NCBI RefSeq assembly: GCF_932526225.1
Contig: NC_064040.1
Coordinates: 436,001 to 500,000, forward strand
Direction of reading: 5' to 3'
Length of the DNA stretch: 64,000 nucleotides
Source: Nematostella vectensis
Lineage: Eukaryota > Cnidaria > Anthozoa > Actiniaria > Edwardsiidae
Shown: one piece after another, positions 47,706-61,665 of the stretch
Position numbering within the stretch: the first letter of the stretch is position 1
How the letters are laid out: each line of letters opens with the position of its first letter
Made by a program: the position numbers and the translations under genes
Notes under the pieces: model-generated
The model's input: only the letters and a program-made list of their open reading frames with translations
Told to the model about the DNA's origin: nothing
Database searches by the model: none

Positions 47706-49337
47706 CTGAGAGTACATAAAAATGTCCCTATACCTTCTTTTTATGTCATGACACACCAAGAACAGTATAAATAAGTATCGATATTTAAAAAAAAATAAAG
47801 AAAAAAAAATAGGCTATCAGCGGGAATCGAACCCGGGTGGCTGCGGTAGTAGTCAAGTGCCCGCAACGAAAGACTAACGTGGCATTACTGAAGGGAATTG
47901 TAATGAAAATTACAGTTAATACTATTGGTATCGTAAACTATCCCAAGCAAAGTCACCATCGGACTGGAGGTTACATTCGGGAAAAGCTTTAGGGTTACAT
48001 TCGGGAATTTGTTTTACGAGTGTAACCTCCAAAAGGTTACAATCGATAATTTTTTTTCCGAATGTAAATTCCAAAAAGTAACATTAGGAAAATAAAACAG
48101 TATACTCGGTAAAAAAGGTATATCAATCTATCGAGCGCTATGCTCTATGTTAGAATCTACTTAATCAAGTTATCCAAGGAATCTAGTTAGTTCTTGTGTG
48201 CATAAAATATGTACAGGATCCTGAACAAAGCATGAGCACATCAAAGATGCTGAGAGTACATAAAAATGTCCCTATACCTTCTTTTTATGTCATGACACAC
48301 CAAGAACAGTATAAATAAGTATCGATATTTAAAAAAAAATAAAGAAAAAAAAATAGGCTATCAGCGGGAATCGAACCCGGGTGGCTGCGGTAGTAGTCAA
48401 GTGCCCGCAACGAAAGACTAACGTGGCATTACTGAAGGGAATTGTAATGAAAATTACCGTTAATACTATTGGTATCGTAAACTATCCCAAGCAAAGTCAC
48501 CATCGGACTGGAGGTTACATTCGGGAAAAGCTTTAGGGTTACATTCGGGAATTTGTTTTACGAGTGTAACCTCCAAAAGGTTACAATCGATAATTTTTTT
48601 TCCGAATGTAAATTCCAAAAAGTAACATTAGGAAAATAAAACAGTATACTCGGTAAAAAAGGTATATCAATCTATCGAGCGCTATGCTCTATGTTAGAAT
48701 CTACTTAATCAAGTTATCCAAGGAATCTAGTTAGTTCTTGTGTGCATAAAATATGTACAGGATCCTGAACAAAGCATGAGCACATCAAAGATGCTGAGAG
48801 TACATAAAAATGTCCCTATACCTTCTTTTTATGTCATGACACACCAAGAACAGTATAAATAAGTATCGATATTTAAAAAAAAATAAAGAAAAAAAAATAG
48901 GCTATCAGCGGGAATCGAACCCGGGTGGCTGCGGTAGTAGTCAAGTGCCCGCAACGAAAGACTAACGTGGCATTGCTGAAGGGAATTGTAATGAAAATTA
49001 CCGTTAATACTATTGGTATCGTAAACTATCCCAAGCAAAGTCACCATCGGACTGGAGGTTACATTCGGGAAAAGCTTTAGGGTTACATTCGGGAATTTGT
49101 TTTACGAGTGTAACCTCCAAAAGGTTACAATCGATAATTTTTTTTCCGAATGTAAATTCCAAAAAGTAACATTAGGAAAAATAAACAGTATACTCGGAAA
49201 AAAAGGTATATCAATCTATCGAGCGCTATGCTCTATGTTAGAATCTACTTAATCAAGTTATCCAAGGAATCTAGTTAGTTCTTGTGTGCATAAAATATGT
49301 ACAGGATCCTGAACAAAGCATGAGCACATCAAAGATG
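47706..49337. repeat. Three near-identical tandem units (M86-M88)
   Basis: Starts are 47706, 48250 and 48794, each 544 bp. All share GTATAAATAAG, GGGTGGCTGCGGTAG and CTTTAGGG. M86 has ACAGTTAATAC where M87 and M88 have ACCGTTAATAC. M88 ends in AAAAATAAACAG and GCATTGCTG. They look like single-unit amplification of the W class. Confidence 0.88.
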
Positions 49338-50999
49338 CTGAGAGTACATAAAAATGTCCCTATACCTTCTTTTTATGTCATGACACACCAAGAACAGTAT
49401 AATTAAGTATCGATATTTAAAAAAAAAAAATAAAGAAAAAAAAATAAAGAAAAAAAAATAAAGAAAAAAAATAGGCTATCAGCGGGAATCAAACCCGGGT
49501 CGCTGCGTTAGTAGTCAAGTGCCCGCAACGAAAGACTAACGTGGCATTGCTGAAGGGAATTGTAATGAAAATTAATTTTAATACTATTGGTATCGTAAAC
49601 TATCCCAAGCAAAGTCACCATCGGACTGGAGGTTACATTCGGGAAAAGCTTCAGGGTTACATTCGGGAATTTGTTTTACGAGTGTAACCTCCAAAAGGTT
49701 ACAATCGATAATTTTTTTTCCGAATGTAAATTCAAAAAAGTAACATTAGGAAAAATAAAACAGTATACTCGAAAAAAAGGTATATCAATCTATCGAGCGC
49801 TATGCTCTATGTTAGAATCTACTTAATCAAGTTATCCAAGGAATCTAGTTAGTTCTTGTGTGCATAAAATATGTACAGGATCCTGAACAAAGCATGAGCA
49901 CATCAAAGATGCTGAGAGTACATAAAAATGTCCCTATACCTTCTTTTTATGTCATGACACACCAAGAACAGTATAATTAAGTATCGATATTTAAAAAAAA
50001 AAATAAAGAAAAAAATAGGCTATCAGCGGGAATCGAACCCGGGTCGCTGCGTTAGTAGTCAAGTGCCCGCAACGAAAGACTAACGTGGCATTGCTGAAGG
50101 GAATTGTAATGAAAATTACTTTTAATACTATTGGTATCGTAAACTATCCCAAGCAAAGTCACCATCGGACTGGAGGTTACATTCGGGAAAAGCTTTAGGG
50201 TTACATTCGGGAATTTGTTTTATGAGTGTAACCTCCAAAAGGTTACAATCGATAATTTTTTCCGAATGTAAATACCAAAAATTAACATTAGGAAAAATAA
50301 AACAGTATACTCGGAAAAAAAGGTATATCAATCTATCGAGCGCTATGCGCTATGTTAGAATCTACTTAATCAAGTTATCCAAGGAATCTAGTTAGTTCTT
50401 GTGTGCATAAAATATGTACAGGATCCTGAACAAAGCATGAGCACATCAAAGATGCTGAGAGTACATAAAAATGTCCCTATACCTTCTTTTTATGTCATGA
50501 CACACCAAGAACAGTATAATTAAGTATCGATATTTTAAAAAAAAAATAAAGAAAAAAAATAGGCTATCAGCGGGAATCGAACCCGGGTCGCTGCGTTAGT
50601 AGTCAAGTGCCCGCAACGAAAGACTAACGTGGCATTGCTGAAGGGAATTGTAATGAAAATCACTTTTAATACTATTGGTATCGTAAACTATCCCAAGCAA
50701 AGTCACCATCAGACTGGAGGTTACATTCGGGAAAAGCTTCAGGGTTACATTCGTGACTTTGTTTTACAAGTGTAACCTCCAAAAGGTTACAATCGATAAT
50801 TTTTTTTCCGAATGTAAATTCCAAAAAGTAACATTAGGAAAATAAAACAGTATACTCGGTAAAAAAGGTATATCAATCTATCGAGCGCTATGCTCTATGA
50901 TTGAATCTACTTAATCAAGTTATCCAAGGAATCTAGTTAGTTCTTGTGTGCATAAAATATGTACAGGATCCTGAACAAAGCATGAGCACATCAAAGATC
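49338..50999. repeat. Units M89-M91
   Basis: Starts are 49338, 49912 and 50455. M89 is a Y unit with an expanded tract. M90 has a shortened T-run and ATTAACATTAGG. M91 has ATTCGTGACTTTG, shared with M94. No gene is present. Confidence 0.85.
49419..49471. repeat. Expanded AATAAAG A-rich microrepeat (M89)
   Basis: Three blocks; unit 574 bp; B-box mutated. Confidence 0.9.
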
Positions 51000-51628
51000 C
51001 TGAGAGTACATAAAAATGTCCCTATACCTTCTTTTTATGTCATGACACACCAAGAACAGTATAATTAAGTATCGATATTTAAAAAAAATAATAAAGAAAA
51101 AAAAAATATGCTATCAGCGGGAATCGAACCCGGGTCGCTGCGTTAGTAGTCTAGTGCCCGCAACGAAAGACTAACGTGGCATTACTGAAGGGAATTGTAA
51201 TGAAAATTACTTTTAATACTATTGGTATCGTAAACTATCCCAAGCAAAGTCACCATCGGACTGGAGGTTACATTCGGGAAAAGCTTCCGGGTTACATTCG
51301 GGAATTTGTTTTACGAGTGTAACCTCCAAAAGGTTACAATCGATATTTTTTTTTCCGAATGTAAATTCCAAAAAGTAACATTAGTAAAAATAAAACAGTA
51401 TACTCGAAAAAAAAGGTATATCAATCTATCGAGCGCTGTGCTCTATGTTAGAATCTACTTAATCAAGTTATCCAAGGAATCTAGTTAGTTCTTGTGTGCA
51501 TAAAATATGTACAGGATCCTGAACAAAGCATGAGCACATCAAAGATGCTGAGAGTACATAAAAATGTCCCTATACCTTCTTTTTATGTCATGACACACCA
51601 AGAACAGTATAATTAAGTATCGATATTT

Positions 51629-51693
51629 AAAAAAAAAATAAAGAAAAAAAAATAAAGAAAAAAAAATAAAGAAAAAAAAATAAAGAAAAAAAA
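51629..51693. repeat. Expanded AATAAAG A-rich microrepeat (M93)
   Basis: Four blocks; unit 586 bp. This unit is a mosaic: expanded tract and AATCAAACCC on the left, CTTTAGGG and TTAACATTAGG on the right. Confidence 0.9.
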
Positions 51694-53852
51694 TAGGCTA
51701 TCAGCGGGAATCAAACCCGGGTCGCTGCGTTAGTAGTCAAGTGCCCGCAACAAAAGACTAACGTGGCATTGCTGAAGGGAATTGTAATGAAAATTACTTT
51801 TAATACTATTGGTATCGTAAACTATCCCAAGCAAAGTCACCATCGGACTGGAGGTTACATTCGGGAAAAGCTTTAGGGTTACATTCGGGAATTTGTTTTA
51901 TGAGTGTAACCTCCAAAAGGTTACAATCGATAATTTTTTTCCGAATGTAAATACCAAAAATTAACATTAGGAAAAATAAAACAGTATACTCGGAAAAAAA
52001 GGTATATCAATCTATCGAGCGCTATGCTCTATGTTAGAATCTACTTAATCAAGTTATCCAAGGAATCTAGTTAGTTCTTGTGTGCATAAAATATGTACAG
52101 GATCCTGAACAAAGCATGAGCACATCAAAGATGCTGAGAGTACATAAAAATGTCCCTATACCTTCTTTTTATGTCATGACAAACCAAGAACAGTATAATT
52201 AAGTATCGATATTTAAAAAAAAAAATAAAGAAAAAAAATAGGCTATCAGCGGGAATCGAACCCGGGTCGCTGCGTTAGTAGTCAAGTGCCCGCAACGAAA
52301 GACTAACGTGGCATTGCTGAAGGGAATTGTAATGACAATTACTTTTAATACTATTGGTATCGTAAACTATCCCAAGCAAAGTCACCATCAGACTGGAGGT
52401 TACATTCGGGAAAAGCTTCAGGGTTACATTCGTGACTTTGTTTTACAAGTGTAACCTCCAAAAGGTTACAATCGATAATTTTTTTTTCAGAATGTAAATT
52501 CCAAAAAGTAACATTAGGAAAATAAAACAGTATACTCGGTAAAAAAGGTATATCAATCTATCGAGCGCTATGCTCTATGTTAGAATCTACTTAATCAAGT
52601 TATCCAAGGAATCTAGTTAGTTCTTATGTGCATAAAATATGTACAGGATCCTGAACAAAGCATGAGCACATCAAAGATGCTGAGAGTACATAAAAATGTC
52701 CCTATACCTTCTTTTTATGTCATGACACACCAAGAACAGTATAAATAAGTATCGATATTTAAAAAAAAATAAAGAAAAAAAAATAGGCTATCAGCGGGAA
52801 TCGAACCCGGGTGGCTGCGGTAGTAGTCAAGTGCCCGCAACGAAAGACTAACGTGGCATTGCTGAAGGGAATTGTAATGAAAATTACCGTTAATACTATT
52901 GGTATCGTAAACTATCCCAAGCAAAGTCACCATCGGACTGGAGGTTACATTCGGGAAAAGGTTTAGGGTTACATTCGGGAATTTGTTTTACGAGTGTAAC
53001 CTCCAAAAGGTTACAATCGATAATTTTTTTTCCGAATGTAAATTCCAAAAAGTAACATTAGGAAAAATAAACAGTATACTCGGAAAAAAAGGTATATCAA
53101 TCTATCGAGCGCTATGCTCTATGTTTGAATCTACTTAATCAAGTTATCCAAGGAATCTAGTTAGTTCTTGTGTGCATAAAATATGTACAGGATCCTGAAC
53201 AAAGCATGAGCACATCAAAGATCCTGAGAGTACAGAAAAATGTCCCTATACCTTCTTTTTATGTCATGACACACCAAGAACAGTATAATTAAGTATCGAT
53301 ATTTAAAAAAAATAATAAAGAAAAAAAAAATATGCTATCAGCGGGAATCGAACCCGGGTCGCTGCGTTAGTAGTCTAGTGCCCGCAACGAAAGACTAACG
53401 TGGCATTACTGAAGGGAATTGTAATGAAAATTACTTTTAATACTATTGGTATCGTAAACTATCCCAAGCAAAGTCACCATCGGACTGGAGGTTACATTCG
53501 GGAAAAGCTTCCGGGTTACATTCGGGAATTTGTTTTACGAGTGTAACCTCCAAAAGGTTACAATCGATATTTTTTTTTCCGAATGTAAATTCCAAAAAGT
53601 AACATTAGTAAAAATAAAACAGTATACTCGAAAAAAAAGGTATATCAATCTATCGAGCGCTATGCTCTATGTTAGAATCTACTTAATCAAGTTATCCAAG
53701 GAATCTAGTTAGTTCTTGTGTGCATAAAATATGTACAGGATCCTGAACAAAGCATGAGCACATCAAAGATGCTGAGAGTACATAAAAATGTCCCTATACC
53801 TTCTTTTTATGTAATGACACACCAAGAACAGTATAATTAAGTATCGATATTT

Positions 53853-53905
53853 AAAAAAAAAAATAAAGAAAAAAAAATAAAGAAAAAAAAATAAAGAAAA
53901 AAAAA
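53853..53905. repeat. Expanded AATAAAG A-rich microrepeat (M97)
   Basis: Three blocks; unit 574 bp. Confidence 0.9.
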
Positions 53906-56067
53906 TAGGCTATCAGCGGGAATCAAACCCGGGTCGCTGCGTTAGTAGTCAAGTGCCCGCAACGAAAGACTAACGTGGCATTGCTGAAGGGAATTGTAAT
54001 GAAAATTAATTTTAATACTATTGGTATCGTAAACTATCCCAAGCAAAGTCACCATCGGACTGGAGGTTACATTCGGGAAAAGCTTCAGGGTTACATTCGG
54101 GAATTTGTTTTACGAGTGTAACCTCCAAAAGGTTACAATCGATAATTTTTTTTTCGAATGTAAATTCAAAAAAGTAACATTAGGAAAAATAAAACAGTAT
54201 ACTCGAAAAAAAGGTATATCAATCTATCGAGCGCTATGCTCTATGTTAGAATCTCCTTAATCAAGTTAACCAAGGAATCTAGTTAGTTCTTGTGTGCATA
54301 AAATATGTACAGGATCCTGAACAAAGCAAGAGCACATCAAAGATGCTGAGAGTACATAAAAATGTCCCTATACCTTCTTTTTATGTCATGACTCAACAAG
54401 AACAGTATAATTAAGTATCGATATTTAAAAAAAATAAATAAAGAAAAAAAAATAGGCTATCAGCGGGAATCGAACCCGGGTCGCTGCGTTAGTAGTCAAG
54501 TGCCCGCAACGAAAGACTAACGTGGCATTGCTGAAGGGAATTGTAATGAAAATTACTTTTAATACTATTGGTATCGTAAACTATCCCAAGCAAAGTCACC
54601 ATCGGACTGGAGGTTACATTCGGGAAAACCTTTAGGGTTACATTCGGGAATTTGTTTTACGAGTGTAACCTCCAAAAAGTTACAATCGATAATTTTTTTT
54701 CCGAATGTAAATACCAAAAAGTAACATTATGAAAAATAAAACAGTATACTCGGAAAAAAAGGTATATCAATCTATCGAGCGCTATGCTCTATGTTAGAAT
54801 CTACTTAATCAAGTTATCCAAGGAATCTAGTTAGTTCTTGTGTGCATAAAATATGTACAGGATCCTGAACAAAGCATGAGCACATCAAAGATGCTGAGAG
54901 TACATAAAAATGTCCCTATACCTTCTTTTTATGTCATGACACACCAAGAACAGTATAAATAAGTATCGATATTTAAAAAAAAATAAAGAAAAAAAAATAG
55001 GCTATCAGCGGGAATCGAACCCGGGTGGCTGCGGTAGTAGTCAAGTGCCCGCAACGAAAGACTAACGTGGCATTGCTGAAGGGAATTGTAATGAAAACTA
55101 CCGATAATACTATTGGTATCGTAAACTATCCCAAGCAAAGTCACCATCGGACTGGAGGTTACATTCGGGAAAAGCTTTAGGGTTACATTCGGGAATTTGT
55201 TTTACGAGTGTAACCTCCAAAAGGTTACAATCGATAATTTTTTTTCCGAATGTAAATTCCAAAAAGTAACATTAGGAAAAATAAACAGTATACTCGGAAA
55301 AAAAGGTATATCAATCTATCGAGCGCTATGCTCTATGTTTGAATCTACTTAATCAAGTTATCCAAGGAATCTAGTTAGTTCTTGTGTGCATAAAATATGT
55401 ACAGGATCCTGAACAAAGCATGAGCACATCAAAGATCCTGAGAGTACATAAAAATGTCCCTATACCTTCTTTTTATGTCATGACACACCAAGAACAGTAT
55501 AATTAAGTATCGATATTTAAAAAAAAATAATAAAGAAAAAAAAAATATGCTATCAGCGGGAATCGAACCCGGGTCGCTGCGTTAGTAGTCTAGTGCCCGC
55601 AACGAAAGACTAACGTGGCATTACTGAAGGGAATTGTAATGAAAATTACTTTTAATGCTATTGGTATCGTAAACTATCCCAATCAAAGTCACCATCGGAC
55701 TGGAGGTTACATTCGGGAAAAGCTTCCGTGTTACATTCGGGAATTTGTTTTACGAGTGTAACCTCCAAAAGGTTACAATCGATATTTTTTTTTCCTAATG
55801 TAAATTCCAAAAAGTAACATTAGTAAAAATAAAACAGTATACTCGAAAAAAAAGGTATATCAATCTATCGAGCGCTATGCTCTATGTTAGAATCTACTTA
55901 ATCAAGTTATCCAAGGAATCTAGTTAGTTCTTGTGTGCATAAAATATGTACAGGATCCTGAACAAAGCATGAGCACATCAAAGATGCTGAGAGTACATAA
56001 AAATGTCCCTATACCTTCTTTTTATGTCATGACACACCAAGAACAGTATAATTAAGTATCGATATTT

Positions 56068-56134
56068 AAAAAAAAAAATAAAGAAAAAAAAATAAAGAAA
56101 AAAAAATAAAGAAAAAAAAATAAAGAAAAAAAAA
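56068..56134. repeat. Expanded AATAAAG A-rich microrepeat (M101)
   Basis: Four blocks; unit 588 bp. Confidence 0.9.
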
Positions 56135-57121
56135 TAGGCTATCAGCGGGAATCAAACCCGGGTCGCTGCGTTAGTAGTCAAGTGCCCGCAACGAAAGACT
56201 AACGTGGCATTGCTGAAGGGAATTGTAATGAAAATTAATTTTAATACTATTGGTATCGTAAACTATCCCAAGCAAAGTCACCATCGGACTGGAGGTTACA
56301 TTCGGGAAAAGCTTCAGGGTTACATTCGGGAATTTGTTTTACGAGTGTAACCTCCAAAAGGTTACAATCGATAATTTTTTTTCCGAATGTAAATTCAAAA
56401 AAGTAACATTAGGAAAAATATAACAGTATACTCGAAAAAAAGGTATATCAATCTATCGAGCGCTATGCTCTATGTTAGAATCTACTTAATCAAGTTAACC
56501 AAGGAATCTAGTTAGTTCTTGTGTGCATAAAATATGTACAGGATCCTGAACAAAGCAAGAGCACATCAAAAATGCTGAGAGTACATAAAAATGTCCCTAT
56601 ACCTTCTTTTTATGTCATGACACAACAAGAACAGTATAATTAAGTATCGATATTTAAAAAAAAAAAATAAAGAAAAAAAAATAGGCTATCAGCGGGAATC
56701 GAACCCGGGTAGCTGCGTTAGTAGTCAAGTGCCCGCAACAAAAGTTTAACGTGGCATTTCTGAAGGGAATTGTAATGAAAATTACTTTTAATACTATTGG
56801 TATCGTAAACTATCCCAAGCAAAGTCACCATCGGACTGGAGGTTACATTCGGGAAAAGCTTTAGGGTTACATTCGGGAATTTGTTTTATGAGTGTAACCT
56901 CCAAAAGGTTACAATCGATAATTTTTTTCCGAATGTAAATACCAAAATTTAACATTAGGAAAAATAAAACAGTATACTCGGAAAAAAAGGTATATCAATC
57001 TATCGAGCGCTATGCTCTATGTTAGAATCTACTTAATCAAGTTATCCAAGGAATCTAGTTAGTTCTTGTGTGCATAAAATATGTACAGGATCCTGAACAA
57101 AGCATGAGCACATCAAAGATG

Positions 57122-57474
57122 CTGAGAGTACATAAAAATGTCCCTATACCTTCTTTTTATGTCATGACACACCAAGAACAGTATAATTAAGTATCGATAT
57201 TTAAAAAAAAAAATAAAGAAAAAAAATAGGCTATCAGCGGGAATCGAACCCGGGTCGCTGCGTTAGTAGTCAAGTGCCCGCAACGAAAGACTAACGTGGC
57301 ATTGCTGAAGGGAATTGTAATGAAAATTACTTTTAATACTATTGGTATCGTAAACTATCCCAAGCAAAGTCAACATCGGACTGGAGGTTACATTCGGGAA
57401 AAGCTTCAGGGTTACATTCGGGAATTTGTTTTACGAGTGTAACCTCCAAAAGGTTACAATCAATATTTTTTTTT
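57122..57474. repeat. Left part of unit M103
   Basis: Has GTCAACATCGG and the AATCAATATTTT form, which do not match M57. The match with block C copy 1 begins only at about 57475, so the block C breakpoint lies inside this unit, near the T-run. Confidence 0.8.
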
Positions 57475-59317
57475 CCGAATGTAAATTCAAAAAAGTAACA
57501 TTAGGAAAAATAAAACAGTATACTCGAAAAAAAGGTATATCAATCTATCGAGCGCTATGCTCTATGTTAGAATCTACTTAATCAAGTTAACCAAGGAATC
57601 TAGTTAGTTCTTGTGTGCATAAAATATGTACGGGATCCTGAACAAAGCAAGAGCACATCAAAGATGCTGAGAGTACATAAAAATGTCCCTATACCTTCTT
57701 TTTATGTCATGACACAACAAGAACAGTATAATTAAGTATCGATATTTAAAAAAAAAATAAAGAAAAAAAAATAGGCTATCAGCGGGAATCGAACCCGGGT
57801 CGCTGCGTTAGTAGTCAAGTGCCCGCAACGAAAGACTAACGTGACATTACTGAAGGGAATTGTAATGAAAATTACTTTTAATACTATTGGTATCGTAAAC
57901 TATCCCAAGCAAAGTCACCATCGGACTGGAGGTTACATTCGGGAAAAGCTTCAGGGTTACACTCGGGAATTTGTTTTACGAGTGTAACCTCCAAAAGGTT
58001 ACAATCAATAATTTTTTTTCCGAATGTAAATTCCAAAAAGTAACATTAGGAATAATAAAACAGTATACTCGAAAAAAAAGGTATATCAATCTATCGAGCG
58101 CTATGCTCTATGTTAGAATCTACTTAATCAAGTTATCCAAGGAATCTAGTTAGTTCTTGTGCGCATAAAATATGTACAGGATCCTGAACAAAGCATGAGC
58201 ACATCAAAGATGCTGAGAGTACATAAAAATGTCCCTATACGTTCTTTTTATGTCATGACACACCAAGAACAGTATAATTAAGTATCGATATTAAAAAAAA
58301 AAAAATAAAGAAAAAAAAAATAGGCTATCAGCGGGAATCGAACCCGGGTCGCTGCGGTAGTAGTCAAGTGCCCGCAACGAAAGACTAACGTGGCATTGCT
58401 GAAGGGAATTGTAATGAAAATTACTTTTAATACTATTGGTATCGTAAACTATCCCAAGCAAAGTCACCATCGGACTGGAGGTTACATTCGGGAAAAGCTT
58501 TAGGGTTACATTCGGGAATTTGTTTTACGAGTGTAACCTCCAAAAGGTTACAATCGATAATTTTTTTTCCGAATGTAAATTCCAAAAAGTAACATTAGGA
58601 AAAATAAACAGTATACTCGGAAAAAAAGGTATATCAATCTATCGAGCGCTATGCTCTATGTTTGAATCTACTTAATCAAGTTATCCAAGGAATCTAGTTA
58701 GTTCTTGTGTGCATAAAATATGTACAGGATCCTGAACAAAGCATGAGCACATCAAAGATCCTGAGAGTACATAAAAATGTCCCTATACCTTCTTTTTATG
58801 TCATGACACACCAAGAACAGTATAATTAAGTATCGATATTTAAAAAAAAATAATAAAGAAAAAAAAAATATGCTATCAGCGGGAATCGAACCCGGGTCGC
58901 TGCGTTAGTAGTCTAGTGCCCGCAACGAAAGACTAACGTGGCATTACTGAAGGGAATTGTAATGAAAATTACTTTTAATACTATTGGTATCGTAAACTAT
59001 CCCAAGCAAAGTCACCATCGGACTGGAGGTTACATTCGGGAAAAGCTTCCGGGTTACATTCGGGAATTTGTTTTACGAGTGTAACCTCCAAAAGGTTACA
59101 ATCGATAATTTTTTTTCCGAATGTAAATTCCAAAAAGTAACATTAGTAAAAATAAAACAGTATACTCGAAAAAAAAAGGTATATCAATCTATCGAGCGCT
59201 ATGCTCTATGTTAGAATCTACTTAATCAAGTTATCCAAGGAATCTAGTTAGTTCTTGTGTGCATAAAATATGTACAGGATCCTGAACAAAGCATGAGCAC
59301 ATCAAAGATGCTGAGAG

Positions 59318-59327
59318 TTCCTTATTA
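59318..59327. repeat. Rare replacement patch (M107)
   Basis: Block C counterpart of the patch in M61. Confidence 0.85.
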
Positions 59328-60490
59328 ATGTCCCTATACCTTCTTTTTATGTCATGACACACCAAGAACAGTATAATTAAGTATCGATATTTAAAAAAAA
59401 AAAAATAAAGAAAAAAAAAATAGGCTATCAGCGGGAATCGAACCCGGGCCGCTGCGGTAGTAGTCAAGTGCCCGCAACGAAAGACTAACGTGGCATTGCT
59501 GAAGGGAATTGTAATGAAAATTACCGTTAATACTATTGGTATCGTAAACTATCCCAAGCAAAGTCACCATCGGACTGGAGGTTACATTCGGGAAAAGCTT
59601 TAGGGTTACATTCGGGAATTTGTTTTACGAGTGTAACCTCCAAAAGGTTACAATCGATAATTTTTTTTCCGAATGTAAATTCCAAAAAGTAACATTAGGA
59701 AAAATAAACAGTACACTCGGAAAAAAAGGTATATCAATCTATCGAGCGCTATGCTCTATGTTTGAATCTACTTAATCAAGTTATCCAAGGAATCTAGTTA
59801 GTTCTTGTGTGCATAAAATATTTACAGGATCCTGAACAAAGCATGAGCACATCAAAGATCCTGAGAGTACATCAAAATGTCCCTATACCTTCTTTTTATG
59901 TCATGACACACCAAGAACAGTATAATTAAGTATCGATATTTAAAAAAAAATAATAAAGAAAAAAAAAATATGCTATCAGCGGGAATCGAACCCGGGTCGC
60001 TGCGTTAGTAGTCTAGTGCCCGCAACGAAAGACTAACGTGGCATTACTGAAGGGAATTGTAATGAAAATTACTTTGAATACTATTGGTATCGTAAACTAT
60101 CACAAGCAAAGTCACCATCGGACTGGAGGTTACATTCGGGAAAAGCTTCCGGGTTACATTCGGGGATTTGTTTTACGAGTGTAACCTCCAAAAGGTTACA
60201 ATCGATAATTTTTTTTCCGAATGTAAATTCCAAAAAGTAACATTAGTAAAAATAAAACAGTATACTCGAAAAAAAAGGTATATCAATCTATCGAGCGCTA
60301 TGCTCTATGTTAGAATCTACTTAATCAAGTTATCCAAGGAATCTAGTTAGTTCTTGTGTGCATAAAATATGTACAGGATCCTGAACAAAGCATGAGCACA
60401 TCAAAGATGCTGAGAGTACATAAAAATGTCCCTATACCTTCTTTTTATGTCATGACACACCAAGAACAGTATAATTTAGTATCGATATTT

Positions 60491-60542
60491 AAAAACAAAA
60501 TAAAGAAAAAAAAATAAAGAAAAAAAAATAAAGAAAAAAAAA
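60491..60542. repeat. Expanded AATAAAG A-rich microrepeat (M109)
   Basis: Three blocks, with a C interruption (AAAAACAAAA) absent from its counterpart M63. Confidence 0.9.
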
Positions 60543-61611
60543 TAGGCTATCAGCGGGAATCGAACCCGGGTCGCTGCGTTAGTAGTCAAGTGCCCGCAAC
60601 GAAAGACTAACGTGGCATTGCTGAAGGGAATTGTAATGAAAATTAATTTTAATACTATTGGTATCGTAAACTATCCCAAGCAAAGTCACCATCGGACTGG
60701 AGGTTACATTCGGGAAAAGCTTCAGGGTTACATTCGGGAATTTGTTTTACGAGTGTAACCTCCAAAAGGTTACAATCGATAATTTTTTTTCCGAATGTAA
60801 ATTCAAAAATGTAACATTAGGAAAAATAAAACAGTATACTCGAAAAAAAGGTATATCAATCTATCGAGCGCTATGCTCTATGTTAGAATCTACTTAATCA
60901 AGTTAACCAAGGAATCTAGTTAGTTCTTGTGTGCATAAAATATGTACAGGATCCTGAACAAAGCAAGAGCACATCAAAGATGCTGAGAGTACATAAAAAT
61001 GTCCCTATATCTTCTTTTTATGTCATGACACAACAAGAACAGTATAATTAAGTATCGATATTTAAAAAAAAATAATAAAGAAAAAAAAATAGGCTATCAG
61101 CGGGAATCGAACCCGGGTCGCTGCGTTAGTAGTCTAGTGCCCGCAACGAAAGACTAACGTGGCATTACTGAAGGGAATTGTAATGAAAATTACTTTTAAT
61201 ACTATTGGTATCGTAAACTATCCCAAGCAAAGTCACCATCGGACTGGAGGTTACATTCGGGAAAAGCTTCCGGGTTACATTCGGGAATTTGTTTTACGAG
61301 TGTAACCTCCAAAAGGTTACAATCGATATTTTTTTTTCCGAATGTAAATTCCAAAAAGTAACATTAGTAAAAATAAAACAGTATACTCGAAAAAAAAGGT
61401 ATATCAATCTATCGAGCGCTATGCTCTATGTTAGAATATACTTAATCAAGTTATCCAAGGAATCTAGTTAGTTCTTGTGTGCATAAAATATGTACAGGAT
61501 CCTGAACAAAGCATGAGCACATCAAAGATGCTGAGAGTACATAAAAATGTCCCTATACCTTCTTTTTATGTCATGACACACCAAGAACAGTATAATTAAG
61601 TATCGATATTT

Positions 61612-61665
61612 AAAAAAAAAAATAAAGAAAAAAAAAATAAAGAAAAAAAAATAAAGAAAAAAAAA
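61612..61665. repeat. Expanded AATAAAG A-rich microrepeat (M111)
   Basis: Three blocks; counterpart of M65, same unit length (575 bp). Confidence 0.9.

Larger units (their letters stand above)
51000..57121. repeat. Four-unit higher-order repeat (M92-M102)
   Basis: The order X, Y, Z, W repeats nearly three times. X units start at 51000, 53224 and 55438, giving periods of 2,224 and 2,214 bp. Y units (51548, 53772, 55987) all have expanded A-rich tracts and AATCAAACCC. W units (52680, 54894) have GGGTGGCTGCGGTAG and an ACCGTTAATAC-like sequence. The third round lacks its W unit before M103. The Z position is the least uniform, since M94 differs from M98 and M102. M82-M91 hold a looser version of the same order. 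Confidence 0.82.
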
